Notes: generated by a model from the letters alone, not told the origin. 64,000 nt of DNA from Arcanobacterium pluranimalium (GCF_016907845.1 NZ_JAFBCS010000001.1:744001-808000); one strand, 5' to 3'. Numbered from the stretch's first letter, positions 8,944 to 17,563 are shown. Numbers and translations: made by a program.

Positions 8944-8961
8944 GTGCTTTTAGGTGTGATG

Positions 8962-10512
8962 ATGACTGAGAAGATGAAATTGCGTGAGGTGTGGGCACAG
9001 CAGTGTGCCGACCAGCCCGATCAGGAGTTCCTCATTTTTGAAGATCCTGATACCGGGTGCGTACTCACGTACACTTATGCACAATTCGACGTCATGACCA
9101 GCCGACTTAGCCACGCACTCACTAAAAGCGGTGTCAATTTTGCTGATCGTGTTGTTGTGTTGTTGGGAAATTCTGTTGAATTCGTGGCAATGCATATTGC
9201 GCTCAGCAAAATTGGCGCCGTGTTGGTGCCGATGAACGAGACGTCGTCTGTGGAAGAGCTTGCGCATTGCGTGACCCTCACACAGCCAAAATTGTTTGTG
9301 ACCAGTGCGGATTACTATAAAGAACTGCGCATCCTGAGTGAGGACTTCCCGCAGTTGCGCGAGGCATTAAGCCAGACCTTTATCGTGAGCCGCACGGCCT
9401 TGGAGAAGTCTGCGCCCGAGCAACCTGGTCTTCCTGAAGTTCCGGAACTACCGGTGCTTCCATATGTGCCGGCACACGAGGAGCTTGCCGAAATAATGAT
9501 GACGTCGGGGACGACGTCGGAACCAAAAGGCGTCATGCTCACGCAACACAACTTCGTGTTCTCGGGGCATTACGTCAATTGGGAATTGGCGATGACGTGC
9601 CGTGATAGGTACGTGACGGCGATGGCTGTTTCTCATGTGAATTTCCAGTTATCTGCGTTGCTTCCGGTCATCACGGCAGGTTGCACGTTGATTTTGCTCA
9701 AACGTTATTCAGCGAGCACTTTCTGGAATAGCGTGCGCACGCATCGCGCCACGCTAGTGCAATCAATGGCGATGATGGTGCGCACGATGCTTCGTCAACC
9801 TCTCAACAAAGACGAAAGCATGCACAGCGTGCGCGAAATTCATTATTTCCTCCCCTTGCAAGATTCCGAAAAAACTGCCTTTGAGCAGCGATTCGGCGTG
9901 AGACTTCTCAACAATTACGGATCGACGGAATCTTTGATCGGCGTCATAACCGATTATCCGCAAGGAGAACGGAAATGGCCCTCGATTGGTAAGCCCGGCC
10001 CAGGATACCGCGTTGAAATTCGTAACGATGCAGGTGAACCTGTGCGAGACGGAGAATGCGGCACGCTGTGGATTCACGGCGAGCCGGGCAAGACGCTCAT
10101 GGCGGGCTACTGGAATGATCCGCAGGCCACGGCGGCAGTATTAGCTGATGGATGGTACAACTCCGGCGATATGGCTCGGATTGACTCTGCAGGGTGGTAC
10201 TACTACCTGGGGCGGCGTTCCGAACTTATCAAACGGGCTGGTGAAAACATTTCCGCCTTGGAAGTGGAACGCGTGTTGGCGCAGTGCCCGGGCGTAACGG
10301 ATGTGTGCGTCGTCGGCATTCCTGATCCGATTCGCGACGAAGCTGTGAAAGCTGTGGTGGTTAAAGCGCCAAATGCGCAGCTTACCAGCCAAGACATCAT
10401 CGAGTATGCGAAAACGCGACTCTCTTACTTCAAAGTGCCAACGGTGGTCACTTTTGTTGCTGAACTCCCGCGCGGACAGTACGGGAAAGTTCAACGAAAA
10501 CTATTGAAATAA
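8962..10512 (+). CDS. caiC: CaiC-like acyl-CoA ligase
   Basis: An AMP-forming ligase of 516 residues, matching E. coli CaiC (517), which activates carnitine, crotonobetaine or gamma-butyrobetaine with CoA and primes the CoA-transfer cycle. The ATP loop TSGTTSEPKG is at 181-190, the acceptor motif YGSTE lies near 325, and GDMARIDSAGWYYYLGRRSE followed by the C-terminal lysine of GKVQRK completes the fold. ATG 8962 is chosen because AGG lies seven bases before it; ATG 8959 is an alternative. A proline-rich insert at about 152-168 is not typical of CaiC. Confidence 0.88.
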   Translation: MTEKMKLREVWAQQCADQPDQEFLIFEDPDTGCVLTYTYAQFDVMTSRLSHALTKSGVNFADRVVVLLGNSVEFVAMHIALSKIGAVLVPMNETSSVEELAHCVTLTQPKLFVTSADYYKELRILSEDFPQLREALSQTFIVSRTALEKSAPEQPGLPEVPELPVLPYVPAHEELAEIMMTSGTTSEPKGVMLTQHNFVFSGHYVNWELAMTCRDRYVTAMAVSHVNFQLSALLPVITAGCTLILLKRYSASTFWNSVRTHRATLVQSMAMMVRTMLRQPLNKDESMHSVREIHYFLPLQDSEKTAFEQRFGVRLLNNYGSTESLIGVITDYPQGERKWPSIGKPGPGYRVEIRNDAGEPVRDGECGTLWIHGEPGKTLMAGYWNDPQATAAVLADGWYNSGDMARIDSAGWYYYLGRRSELIKRAGENISALEVERVLAQCPGVTDVCVVGIPDPIRDEAVKAVVVKAPNAQLTSQDIIEYAKTRLSYFKVPTVVTFVAELPRGQYGKVQRKLLK

Positions 10513-10528
10513 CAATGGAAGGATAATC

Positions 10529-11404
10529 ATGGCGATTAACACTGATATGGTGGGGCAGACCTTTGGGCCATTCCCACACGACTACACATTCCGTGATCTC
10601 GAACTTTTCGCGCTAGGTTGCGGCGCCGGAATTGACGGAAAAGACGGCCTTGAATACCTCAACGAGGGCGATGAGCGCAATCCAAAGCTCAAGGTACTTC
10701 CTATGTACGGCGCAATGCTGATCGTGGATTCAGCAGTGACCCGCACAATCGACTACGGCTACAACTACGCAGGTTCCCTGCACTGGGGTTTCGATATTAA
10801 ATATCACCAGCCAATCACGAAGATGGCCGACCACATCGAAACTCACGTTAAGCTCGAGGGTCTCTACGATCGCGGCGAGGGACGTGGCCTGCTAGCTCAG
10901 CATATTGGCGATTCTTATGATTCGGACGGCAATTTGCTATTCACCACGGAGTCGTGGGACTGCTTGATTTACGACGGCGGCTGGGGAGGTCCAACCCCGC
11001 CAAAGGATATCGTGGACATGCCTGATCGCCCAGCTGACGTGGAAGTATCGGAACGAATCCCAGAAAATCAGGCGCTGATCTACCGCCTTTCGGGAGACTA
11101 CCATCCACAGCACATCGACTGGGATTATGCGGCAGAGAACGACCAGCCACGGCCAATTTTGCATGCGATTTCCTACGCAGGCGTAGTGATGCGCCACGCT
11201 ATTAATGCGTTCGTTCCGGGTGAGCCTGAGCGGATCAAGCGTTTCAAGACTCGTATCACTTCGCCAGTGCTCCCAGGAACCACCCTGACCACTAAGCTTT
11301 GGAAAGTCGGCGAGGGAGAGCTGCGTTTCATGCTCGTTGATGCCGATGCGGATACCACCGGAGCGAAACCGCACCTAAACTGGGGCATTATCGAGTTCGA
11401 GTAG
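10529..11404 (+). CDS. MaoC-like (hydratase 2) enoyl-CoA hydratase
   Basis: A 291-residue double hot-dog protein. The second half carries GDYHPQHIDWDYA, the hydratase 2 motif with catalytic Asp190 and His195, then RPILHAISYAG, as in the hydratase domain of human HSD17B4 and R-specific enoyl-CoA hydratases. It sits where enterobacterial loci have caiD, a crotonase-fold hydratase, and no crotonase is present. Hydratase 2 enzymes act on R-3-hydroxyacyl-CoA, and L-carnitine is the R isomer, so reversible dehydration of L-carnitinyl-CoA to crotonobetainyl-CoA is a reasonable inference. AAGGATAATC precedes the ATG, 16 bases after caiC. Confidence 0.82.
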   Translation: MAINTDMVGQTFGPFPHDYTFRDLELFALGCGAGIDGKDGLEYLNEGDERNPKLKVLPMYGAMLIVDSAVTRTIDYGYNYAGSLHWGFDIKYHQPITKMADHIETHVKLEGLYDRGEGRGLLAQHIGDSYDSDGNLLFTTESWDCLIYDGGWGGPTPPKDIVDMPDRPADVEVSERIPENQALIYRLSGDYHPQHIDWDYAAENDQPRPILHAISYAGVVMRHAINAFVPGEPERIKRFKTRITSPVLPGTTLTTKLWKVGEGELRFMLVDADADTTGAKPHLNWGIIEFE

Positions 11405-11415
11405 GGAGAACATTC

Positions 11416-12759
11416 ATGAATAACGAGGTAGAAAGACCAGTGAAGCTAGATGATTTGCCGATGACGCGTTTTCTCAAGCGCGTGACGGTATATTCTAGCG
11501 GCGGACCTTTCCTTGAGGGATATGTGTTAGCGATCGTAGGCGTAGCCCTTGTGCCTATCGGCAAAGAGCTGCATATTGACGCGCATTGGAGCGGTCTCAT
11601 TGGTGTGGCAGCATTGCTGGGACTCTTCTTGGGGGCCTTTTTAGGTGGCTGGATTACCGATATTTTGGGCAGAAAGAAGATGTTTGTGCTCGACGTGTTG
11701 GCAATCGCGTTCCTCTCCTTGCTGTGCTTCTTTCTCACCTCGCCATTTCAGGTGTTTGTATTGCGATTCTTGATCGGTGTGGCAATCGGGGCCGATTATC
11801 CGATTGCCACATCGATGATCGCCGAATTCACTCCGCGCCGGTTTAGGGCGATCTCTATGGGTTCCATTGCGGCAGTGTGGTATTTGGGTGCCAATGTGGC
11901 TTATCTGGTTGGGTATTTCATGATCGACCTTGCCGATGGTTGGCGCTGGATGCTCGCTAGTTCAGTGATTCCCTGCATCATTATTTTGCTGGGGCGTTGG
12001 TCGATTCCGGAGTCGCCGCGTTGGCTACATTCAAAAGGTCGCACTGAGGAAGCGCAGCAGATTATGCGTTCGGTGTTTGGGCGCGCCGTCGTCATTGACG
12101 ATGAAGCTGCTGAAAAGACCAAGCTCTCCACGATTTTCCGGCCAAAATACTTGTGGCGCGTGATCTTTGTGGCTGTTATTTGGCTCTGCCAGGCAATCCC
12201 GATGTTCGCGATCTACACCTACGGGCCAGAGATTATCAACCAATTCGGTTTAGGCGATGGAAAATCAGCATTCATCGGTGAAATCGTGATTGGAATGTTC
12301 TTCCTGCTCGGCACCATTCCAGCAATGTTGCTCACTGAGCATTGGGGACGCCGTCCGGTGGTGATCTGGAGCTTTGTGATCATGACGCTCGCAATGGCGA
12401 TTTTGGGCTTCCTACCTGCTGGTGCGATGGCTGGCGTGATTTTGTGCTTCATTATCTACGCTTTGGCTTCGGGCGGGCCAGGAAATCTCCAGTGGCTCTA
12501 CCCGAACGAGCTTTTCCCAACGAGTGTGCGGGCGACGGCGATGGGCGTGGCTATGTCCCTTTCTCGCGTTGCTACTGTGGTTTCGATCTACGTGCTGCCC
12601 ACGGCATTGGAAAAGTACGGGCTTTCGGCAACGATGCTTGCCGGAGCTGCGATTTCCTTATTGGGCTTGCTTGTTTCGGTGGTTTGGGCACCAGAGACCA
12701 AAGGTTTAACGCTCGCGCAGACCTCGGCTGCTGATTTCACGGGACGAAAGAGAAAATAA
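11416..12759 (+). CDS. MFS transporter, sugar-porter/metabolite-symporter type
   Basis: A 447-residue 12-segment carrier. It shows the family loop GGWITDILGRKKM after segment 2, the PESPRWL motif before the central loop, the second-half loop LTEHWGRRP and the C-terminal PETKGLTL motif, a combination typical of the sugar porter and related metabolite:proton symporter groups. GGGAGAAC precedes the ATG, 11 bases after the hydratase gene. It differs clearly from the island's first MFS protein, so one may import the substrate and the other export the product. Which does which is unknown. Confidence 0.85.
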   Translation: MNNEVERPVKLDDLPMTRFLKRVTVYSSGGPFLEGYVLAIVGVALVPIGKELHIDAHWSGLIGVAALLGLFLGAFLGGWITDILGRKKMFVLDVLAIAFLSLLCFFLTSPFQVFVLRFLIGVAIGADYPIATSMIAEFTPRRFRAISMGSIAAVWYLGANVAYLVGYFMIDLADGWRWMLASSVIPCIIILLGRWSIPESPRWLHSKGRTEEAQQIMRSVFGRAVVIDDEAAEKTKLSTIFRPKYLWRVIFVAVIWLCQAIPMFAIYTYGPEIINQFGLGDGKSAFIGEIVIGMFFLLGTIPAMLLTEHWGRRPVVIWSFVIMTLAMAILGFLPAGAMAGVILCFIIYALASGGPGNLQWLYPNELFPTSVRATAMGVAMSLSRVATVVSIYVLPTALEKYGLSATMLAGAAISLLGLLVSVVWAPETKGLTLAQTSAADFTGRKRK

Positions 12760-12761
12760 CC

Positions 12762-13415
12762 ATGTTTCACGTATCCTCACTGCCGCTGGGAGCGTACCGC
12801 GCTAACTGTTACCTGCTTTCGAATAGTGCGGGCACATTCTTGGTCGATCCTGGAGCTGAACCGCAGGTATTGCGGGCAGTTATCGCGCAGTTGAATGTGC
12901 AAGGGATCATTCTTACGCATTGCCATTCGGATCATATTGGATGCGTCAATGAGCTGCGCGAAGAAACGGGTGCGCCGGTTTATATCGGAGCAGCTGATGT
13001 TGCCGGCGCTGCCGATCCGCATATTTCCGGGTTTGCAGATGAGGGTAGTGACTATCGCGTTGAGAATATTGACGTAGCTTTGCATGATGGCGAACGCATT
13101 ACGCTGGGCGACGACGCGCTGATCGTCGTCGAAACGCCTGGACATACGGTTGGGTCAATCTGTTTATGGGAGCCGGCGTCGAATCGGATGTTCACCGGCG
13201 ATACGCTCTTCTCTTACGGGTATGGCCGTACCGATTTTGCCACGGGCGACATGCGCCAGATGCGTGAGAGCATGCGTAAACTTGCTGAATTTGACCCGAG
13301 CATGCATATTTTGCCTGGCCATGGGCCAAGCACGATTCTTGGTGCTGAATTTGGACGCAATCCGCTCTTGGTGCCGGCGACGCAAACCGCTTTCGGTACC
13401 GGCGGCCAGAGCTGA
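12762..13415 (+). CDS. metallo-beta-lactamase-fold hydrolase
   Basis: A 217-residue hydrolase of the glyoxalase II group. The metal site THCHSDHIG is near residues 51-59, followed by the ligands in TPGHTVGS, FTGDTL and LPGHGP. It begins two bases after the MFS gene, so it belongs to the operon. Members of the group often cleave thioesters. In this setting a thioesterase that releases product or clears dead-end CoA esters is plausible but only inferred. Confidence 0.85.
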   Translation: MFHVSSLPLGAYRANCYLLSNSAGTFLVDPGAEPQVLRAVIAQLNVQGIILTHCHSDHIGCVNELREETGAPVYIGAADVAGAADPHISGFADEGSDYRVENIDVALHDGERITLGDDALIVVETPGHTVGSICLWEPASNRMFTGDTLFSYGYGRTDFATGDMRQMRESMRKLAEFDPSMHILPGHGPSTILGAEFGRNPLLVPATQTAFGTGGQS

Positions 13416-13452
13416 TGCGTAAATGATTGACGCGAACGGTTGAATGGTAGAG

Positions 13453-14094
13453 CTATGAAACGATTCGAAGCATGCGCTGGTGGCTGTCGTGGTGGAGCAC
13501 AGTTAGTTGATCATCCACGATTTCTGCTGCATAACGGGGGAGTTTCCCAATGAAACATTCCACATTATCTTGTGCGAGTTCAATTGACCGGATCAGCACG
13601 GAACCAGCGATTGCATCAAGTAAACGGGTGGCTGAAATTTCAGATGGAATCTTCCCGCTCAGTTTCAGCTCCCAGATTTCTTCACGCAATACCCGGTTGC
13701 GCTGCCTAAATAAGTATTCGTTGACGGTTGCTAAGGCAGGGGCTTGCGAAGAAAAAGCGTCGATCTGCACGCGGCGAACAGCTTTTCCGTATTCGCCAAA
13801 GTACAGATTCAAGCGGTACTCAGCTTCGTCAATGAGCATGGTGCGCACATCGACGGGTTTAACTTCCGGCACTCGGATCTTGTTAAGAAAAGCAGCAGGA
13901 AGCAGCACGTCCTTGCTTGGCCAGCGAGAATACAGAGCTGATTTGCCAATTTTTGCTTCAGCTACCACGTTTGTGAGGTTGAAGCTCGACCAACCGCATT
14001 CGCCATACAAACGCAGTGTGGCGTCCAAGATCTTGTTGTCGGTCTCCACTCTGCGTGGGTGGAGAGGCTGTGATGGCACGGAGGTGAGATTCAT
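13453..14094 (-). CDS. TetR-family transcriptional regulator
   Basis: A 213-residue regulator with an N-terminal helix-turn-helix (TDNKILDATLRLYGECG then AKIGKSALYSRWPSK) and a helical ligand-binding half. The ATG at 14094, behind GTAGGGA, gives a normal TetR N-terminus; the open frame extends to 14145. It is transcribed against its neighbours: convergent with the hydrolase gene and divergent from fixA. The palindrome at 14123 lies in the shared promoter region, so it probably controls itself and fixABCX, and perhaps the rest of the island. The ligand may be an acyl-CoA of the pathway; that is inference. Confidence 0.88.
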   Translation of the reverse strand: MNLTSVPSQPLHPRRVETDNKILDATLRLYGECGWSSFNLTNVVAEAKIGKSALYSRWPSKDVLLPAAFLNKIRVPEVKPVDVRTMLIDEAEYRLNLYFGEYGKAVRRVQIDAFSSQAPALATVNEYLFRQRNRVLREEIWELKLSGKIPSEISATRLLDAIAGSVLIRSIELAQDNVECFIGKLPRYAAEIVDDQLTVLHHDSHQRMLRIVS

Positions 14095-14122
14095 ATAAAT
14101 CCCTACTTTCGATTCGAGGCTT

Positions 14123-14136
14123 GATTCAAGTGAATC
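14123..14136. promoter_or_regulatory. candidate TetR operator GATTCA-AG-TGAATC
   Basis: A perfect 6+2+6 palindrome sits between the TetR start and fixA, 29 bases before the regulator's start codon. Its size and place fit a TetR operator. The same sequence was not noticed upstream of the first MFS gene or of caiA. Confidence 0.55.
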
Positions 14137-14252
14137 ACAATTCAATCATATCGTGACCGGACGAAAGTCGTGGTCGCATAAGAAAAAATAAAAGGATTTG
14201 ATCGCGTTCTAAAACTTTTAGACGCCGGTGAAATACTGATGAAAGGAATGAA

Positions 14253-15014
14253 ATGTCGGTTATTGTAGCGTATAAGTATGCAGCTAATCCGCAAGATGCA
14301 GCTGTTGGGCAAGATGGTGTGGTGGATTGGTCCCGAGCTAAGGCTGGGGTGAGTGAATACGATCCAGTGGCAATTTCCCTCGGACGTAACCTTGCAGATG
14401 CGCAGGGTGTGGAACTGATTGGAATCAGCGTAGGAACAGCCGAAGTGGCGACGTCAAAAGCTACAAAGGCAGCGATGTCACGTGGTTTTGACAAGGGCAT
14501 GGTCGTAGCCGACGATTCCACCGCAGAATGGAACTCGACTCGCACCGCACGCGCCCTGGCAGCTTTGGTGCAGAAAGTAAGTGACGCGGACGTCGTCATC
14601 ACTGGTGATTCGTCGGTTGATGAGGGTGCACGTATGATGTCTGCCCTGGTAGCAGGCTTCCTCGGCTGGCCATGTTTCCAAGACGTGATCTCAATTGAGA
14701 AAACCGACGCCGGCTACACGCTCGTGCAGCAGGTCAATGGCGGAACTCGCACTGTTGCCGTGACTGGTGCAGTGGTTATTTCAGCCGCGTCTGACGCTTT
14801 GACGCCAAAGGTTCCATCGATGAAGGAAATCTTGGCGGCAGGAAAGAAACCTGTTGACGTGATTGCTGTTGGCGACGTCGATCTATCGGGCGCAAACGTT
14901 ACGATCGTTTCCCACGCAAAACCAGAGTTCAAAGAGCGTAAGCGCATTATTTTCAGCGGAGACACTGCCGTAGCTGATGCTGTTGCGGCACTGCGTGCAG
15001 ACGGAATTCTTTAA
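14253..15014 (+). CDS. fixA: FixA, electron transfer flavoprotein beta subunit
   Basis: A 253-residue ETF beta subunit of the FixA branch, about the size of E. coli FixA. It has the N-terminal YKYAANPQD segment, the AMSRGFDKG loop, the VVITGDSSVDE segment and the PKVPSMKEILAAGKKPVD signature near the end. With FixB it carries electrons to the CaiA-type reductase. GAAAGGAATGAA precedes the ATG. It heads a tight four-gene unit with fixB three to eighteen bases downstream. Confidence 0.92.
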   Translation: MSVIVAYKYAANPQDAAVGQDGVVDWSRAKAGVSEYDPVAISLGRNLADAQGVELIGISVGTAEVATSKATKAAMSRGFDKGMVVADDSTAEWNSTRTARALAALVQKVSDADVVITGDSSVDEGARMMSALVAGFLGWPCFQDVISIEKTDAGYTLVQQVNGGTRTVAVTGAVVISAASDALTPKVPSMKEILAAGKKPVDVIAVGDVDLSGANVTIVSHAKPEFKERKRIIFSGDTAVADAVAALRADGIL

Positions 15015-15032
15015 GACTTGGAGGAGAAAAAC

Positions 15033-15902
15033 ATGGCTAATTCATGGATTATTTGTACAGATGCCCAGATCGCGAACCTTGTGAGCATGAGCCAAAACAT
15101 TGGCGGCTCGGTCAATGTGGTAGTTGTGGGCGATGCCCAGATCTCGGGTGTTGATCGTGTTATTCGAATTCCACTCCCAGACGCCGTTCCTGCCGAAGCA
15201 CTCGCAGGTGCAGTTGCGAATGTGGTTGCGGCTGAGGCGGGCGACGTCGTTATCGCAGCTAACTCTGCTGCCGGACGCGTTTTTGCTGGCGCCGTAGCTG
15301 CCAAGCTGGACGCACCGGTGCTCAACGGTGTGAAAGAAATCTCTGCGGGTGCAGCAAATCTGCTTCGCTACGGCGGAATTTCGGTTCAGAACGTCAACTT
15401 CGATTCTGCTGTGGTTGTGGTGATGGACGGAGTTGGTGAGCTTGCCGAGGGTGCGCAGGAAGCAGAAGACGCTGCTGGCGACGCATTCGCCGCAACTGTG
15501 ACCAGCTTGGACGCTTCGGAAGCGAAGAAAGTGAACCTCGCAGCCGCGCGTCGTATTGTTGCTGCTGGCCGCGGCTTTGCCAAAGAGGAAGATTTGGAGC
15601 TAGCACGCGAACTTGCGCAGGCTATCGATGCGGAAGTCGGATGTTCGCGTCCATTGGCTGAAGGTGCTGGCTGGCTGGATCGCGACGCATACGTGGGTAT
15701 TTCTGGGCAGCACGTTGCGCCAGACATCTACGTTGCGGTAGGTATTTCCGGGCAGATTCAGCACACTGCTGGAATGGTCGATTCCAAGACTGTGATCGCG
15801 ATCAACAACGACGATAAGGCAGTTATCTTCGAAAAAGCTGATTATGGAATCGTTGGAGATCTCTACACAGTTCTCCCTGAACTCGCACAAGCATTAAAGT
15901 AG
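15033..15902 (+). CDS. fixB: FixB, electron transfer flavoprotein alpha subunit
   Basis: A 289-residue ETF alpha subunit. The FAD site is seen in the C-terminal third: GCSRPLAEGAGW, GISGQHVAPDIYVAVGISG, then the HTAGMVDSKTVIAINNDD signature. The ATG at 15033 follows GGAGGAGAAAAAC exactly as expected; the upstream TTG at 15018 is part of that ribosome site. It is slightly shorter than E. coli FixB (313). Confidence 0.92.
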   Translation: MANSWIICTDAQIANLVSMSQNIGGSVNVVVVGDAQISGVDRVIRIPLPDAVPAEALAGAVANVVAAEAGDVVIAANSAAGRVFAGAVAAKLDAPVLNGVKEISAGAANLLRYGGISVQNVNFDSAVVVVMDGVGELAEGAQEAEDAAGDAFAATVTSLDASEAKKVNLAAARRIVAAGRGFAKEEDLELARELAQAIDAEVGCSRPLAEGAGWLDRDAYVGISGQHVAPDIYVAVGISGQIQHTAGMVDSKTVIAINNDDKAVIFEKADYGIVGDLYTVLPELAQALK

Positions 15903-15907
15903 GAGTT

Positions 15908-17206
15908 ATGGCAGAAGAATATGATTTCGACGTAATCGTCGTTGGTGGCGGTGTAGCCGGATCTGTTTGTTCCTACCTCTTGGCGCAAGAGGGACACGAA
16001 GTGCTTCTCATTGAGCGCGGCGTTGAGCCTGGTTCCAAGAACCTTTCTGGCGGTATCTTCTACAGCCGAGTGATGGAGCAGGTATTTCCCTCATTCGCGC
16101 AGGAAGCTCCTGTTGAGCGTGTGATTACACGTAATACGCTGAGCTTTATGAATGAAGAGTCAGTCGTGAATGTGGACTACTGGGATAAGCGGCTGGCGCA
16201 GCCGGTAAATGCAGTGAGCGTTTTGCGTGCAAAGTTAGACCCTTGGCTAACTGAGCAGTGCGAGGAGCTGGGCGTAACCGTCATGCCAGGTATTAAGGTG
16301 GACGAGCTGATTTGCGAAGACGGCGTTTTCGTCGGTGTTCGCGCTGGTGAAGACACCTTGCGTGCCCGGGTTGTTGTAGCGGCAGACGGCGTTAACTCCT
16401 TCCTCTCGCAGTACGCGGGAGTGCGGGTCAAGGAACCGGCTGCGCATTTCGGAGTCGGCGTGAAATCGGTGATCCGTATCGGTGAGGAGAAGATCAAGGA
16501 ACGCTTCAACCTCACCGATAACGAAGGTGCTGCATACGCCGTCGTCGGAGATTGTACGCAAGGCGTTGCGGGCGGTGGCTTCATGTACACCAATAAAGAC
16601 TCGATCTCTATTGGTGTGGTGATGATGCTTGAAGACCTGCAAAAGAGTGGATTGGCTTCTGCTGATATCCATGACCACTTTGTGACGCATCCGTTCATTG
16701 CTCCGTTCTTGGAGGACGGTGAGCTGCTCGAATACGGTTGCCATCTGGTTGCAGAGGGTGGCAAAGCGATGCAGCACGATTTGGTGCGCAACGGCCTGGT
16801 AGTTATTGGCGACGCCGCTGGGTTCACCTTGAACACGGGTCTTACCGTGCGCGGTATGGATTTGGCTGCTGAAAGTGCGCGCTGTGCAGCGAAAGCAATC
16901 AGTGCAGCTCTCAAAGCTGGCGATTATTCGCAGACGTCTTTGGAAGCCTATATCGCGCAATATGAGGAGAGCTGGCTGGGCAAGGACATGGACACTTTCA
17001 AGCGAGCACCGCACTTCTTGGAGAACACCAAGGAAATGTACGGCGATATGGGTAAACTCCTGGCCGATGTTTTCTATGGCATGTACAACCACGATTTGAC
17101 GCCGCGCAAGCGTATTTTGAGCACTGCTATGGGGGCGTTGAAGAAATCGAAGCTTTCCGTGGTCCGTTTGGCGAAAATTGCCATTGATGCAGTTAGGGCG
17201 ATGTGA
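15908..17206 (+). CDS. fixC: FixC, flavoprotein oxidoreductase (ETF:quinone type)
   Basis: A 432-residue FAD protein. The dinucleotide-binding motif VVGGGVAGS is at residues 11-19, a glutamate ends the second strand in LLIERG, and the GDAAGF motif closes the FAD site at about residue 300. It is the FixC branch of the ETF-QO family, partner of the small ferredoxin FixX. Together they link the ETF to a membrane or low-potential electron source. AGGAGTT precedes the start, and the stop codon overlaps the fixX start. Confidence 0.92.
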   Translation: MAEEYDFDVIVVGGGVAGSVCSYLLAQEGHEVLLIERGVEPGSKNLSGGIFYSRVMEQVFPSFAQEAPVERVITRNTLSFMNEESVVNVDYWDKRLAQPVNAVSVLRAKLDPWLTEQCEELGVTVMPGIKVDELICEDGVFVGVRAGEDTLRARVVVAADGVNSFLSQYAGVRVKEPAAHFGVGVKSVIRIGEEKIKERFNLTDNEGAAYAVVGDCTQGVAGGGFMYTNKDSISIGVVMMLEDLQKSGLASADIHDHFVTHPFIAPFLEDGELLEYGCHLVAEGGKAMQHDLVRNGLVVIGDAAGFTLNTGLTVRGMDLAAESARCAAKAISAALKAGDYSQTSLEAYIAQYEESWLGKDMDTFKRAPHFLENTKEMYGDMGKLLADVFYGMYNHDLTPRKRILSTAMGALKKSKLSVVRLAKIAIDAVRAM

Positions 17207-17502
17207 TGACTAAATATGAACCAGGAACAGTTGCGGCTCGTTTGGGCTCCAACGTGTATGAGACTGACGAAGAATATTCGCACATCGAAGTGAATCAGGA
17301 GCTTGCCAAAGCAACGGGTGCTGGGAAACTGTTGGTGCAGGTCTGCCCGGCGCGCGTCTATGCGCAAGAAGCTGATGGCACGATCTCTGTTGAATACGCT
17401 GCGTGCTTGGAGTGCGGAACGTGTTTGGCCGTGGCTCCGGCAGGCGTGCTCAAATGGCATTACCCGCAAAGCTCGATGGGAATCGTATTCCGCGAGGGCT
17501 GA
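17206..17502 (+). CDS. fixX: FixX, ferredoxin-like protein
   Basis: A 98-residue ferredoxin-like subunit with the four cysteines of one 4Fe-4S cluster: Cys47 in VCPARVY and Cys67, Cys70, Cys73 in CLECGTC. The ATG at 17206 overlaps the fixC stop (TGATG); a GTG one codon earlier is possible. The match to E. coli FixX includes the end, where YPQSSMGIVFREG aligns with YPRGTFGVEFRYG. It is the last gene of the island and is followed by a strong terminator. Confidence 0.92.
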   Translation: MTKYEPGTVAARLGSNVYETDEEYSHIEVNQELAKATGAGKLLVQVCPARVYAQEADGTISVEYAACLECGTCLAVAPAGVLKWHYPQSSMGIVFREG

Positions 17503-17563
17503 GCGTAACCTCGTGCATTGAGCTGGGCAGCTGTGCTGCTTAGCTGTGCGAGCAAGGTATTGG

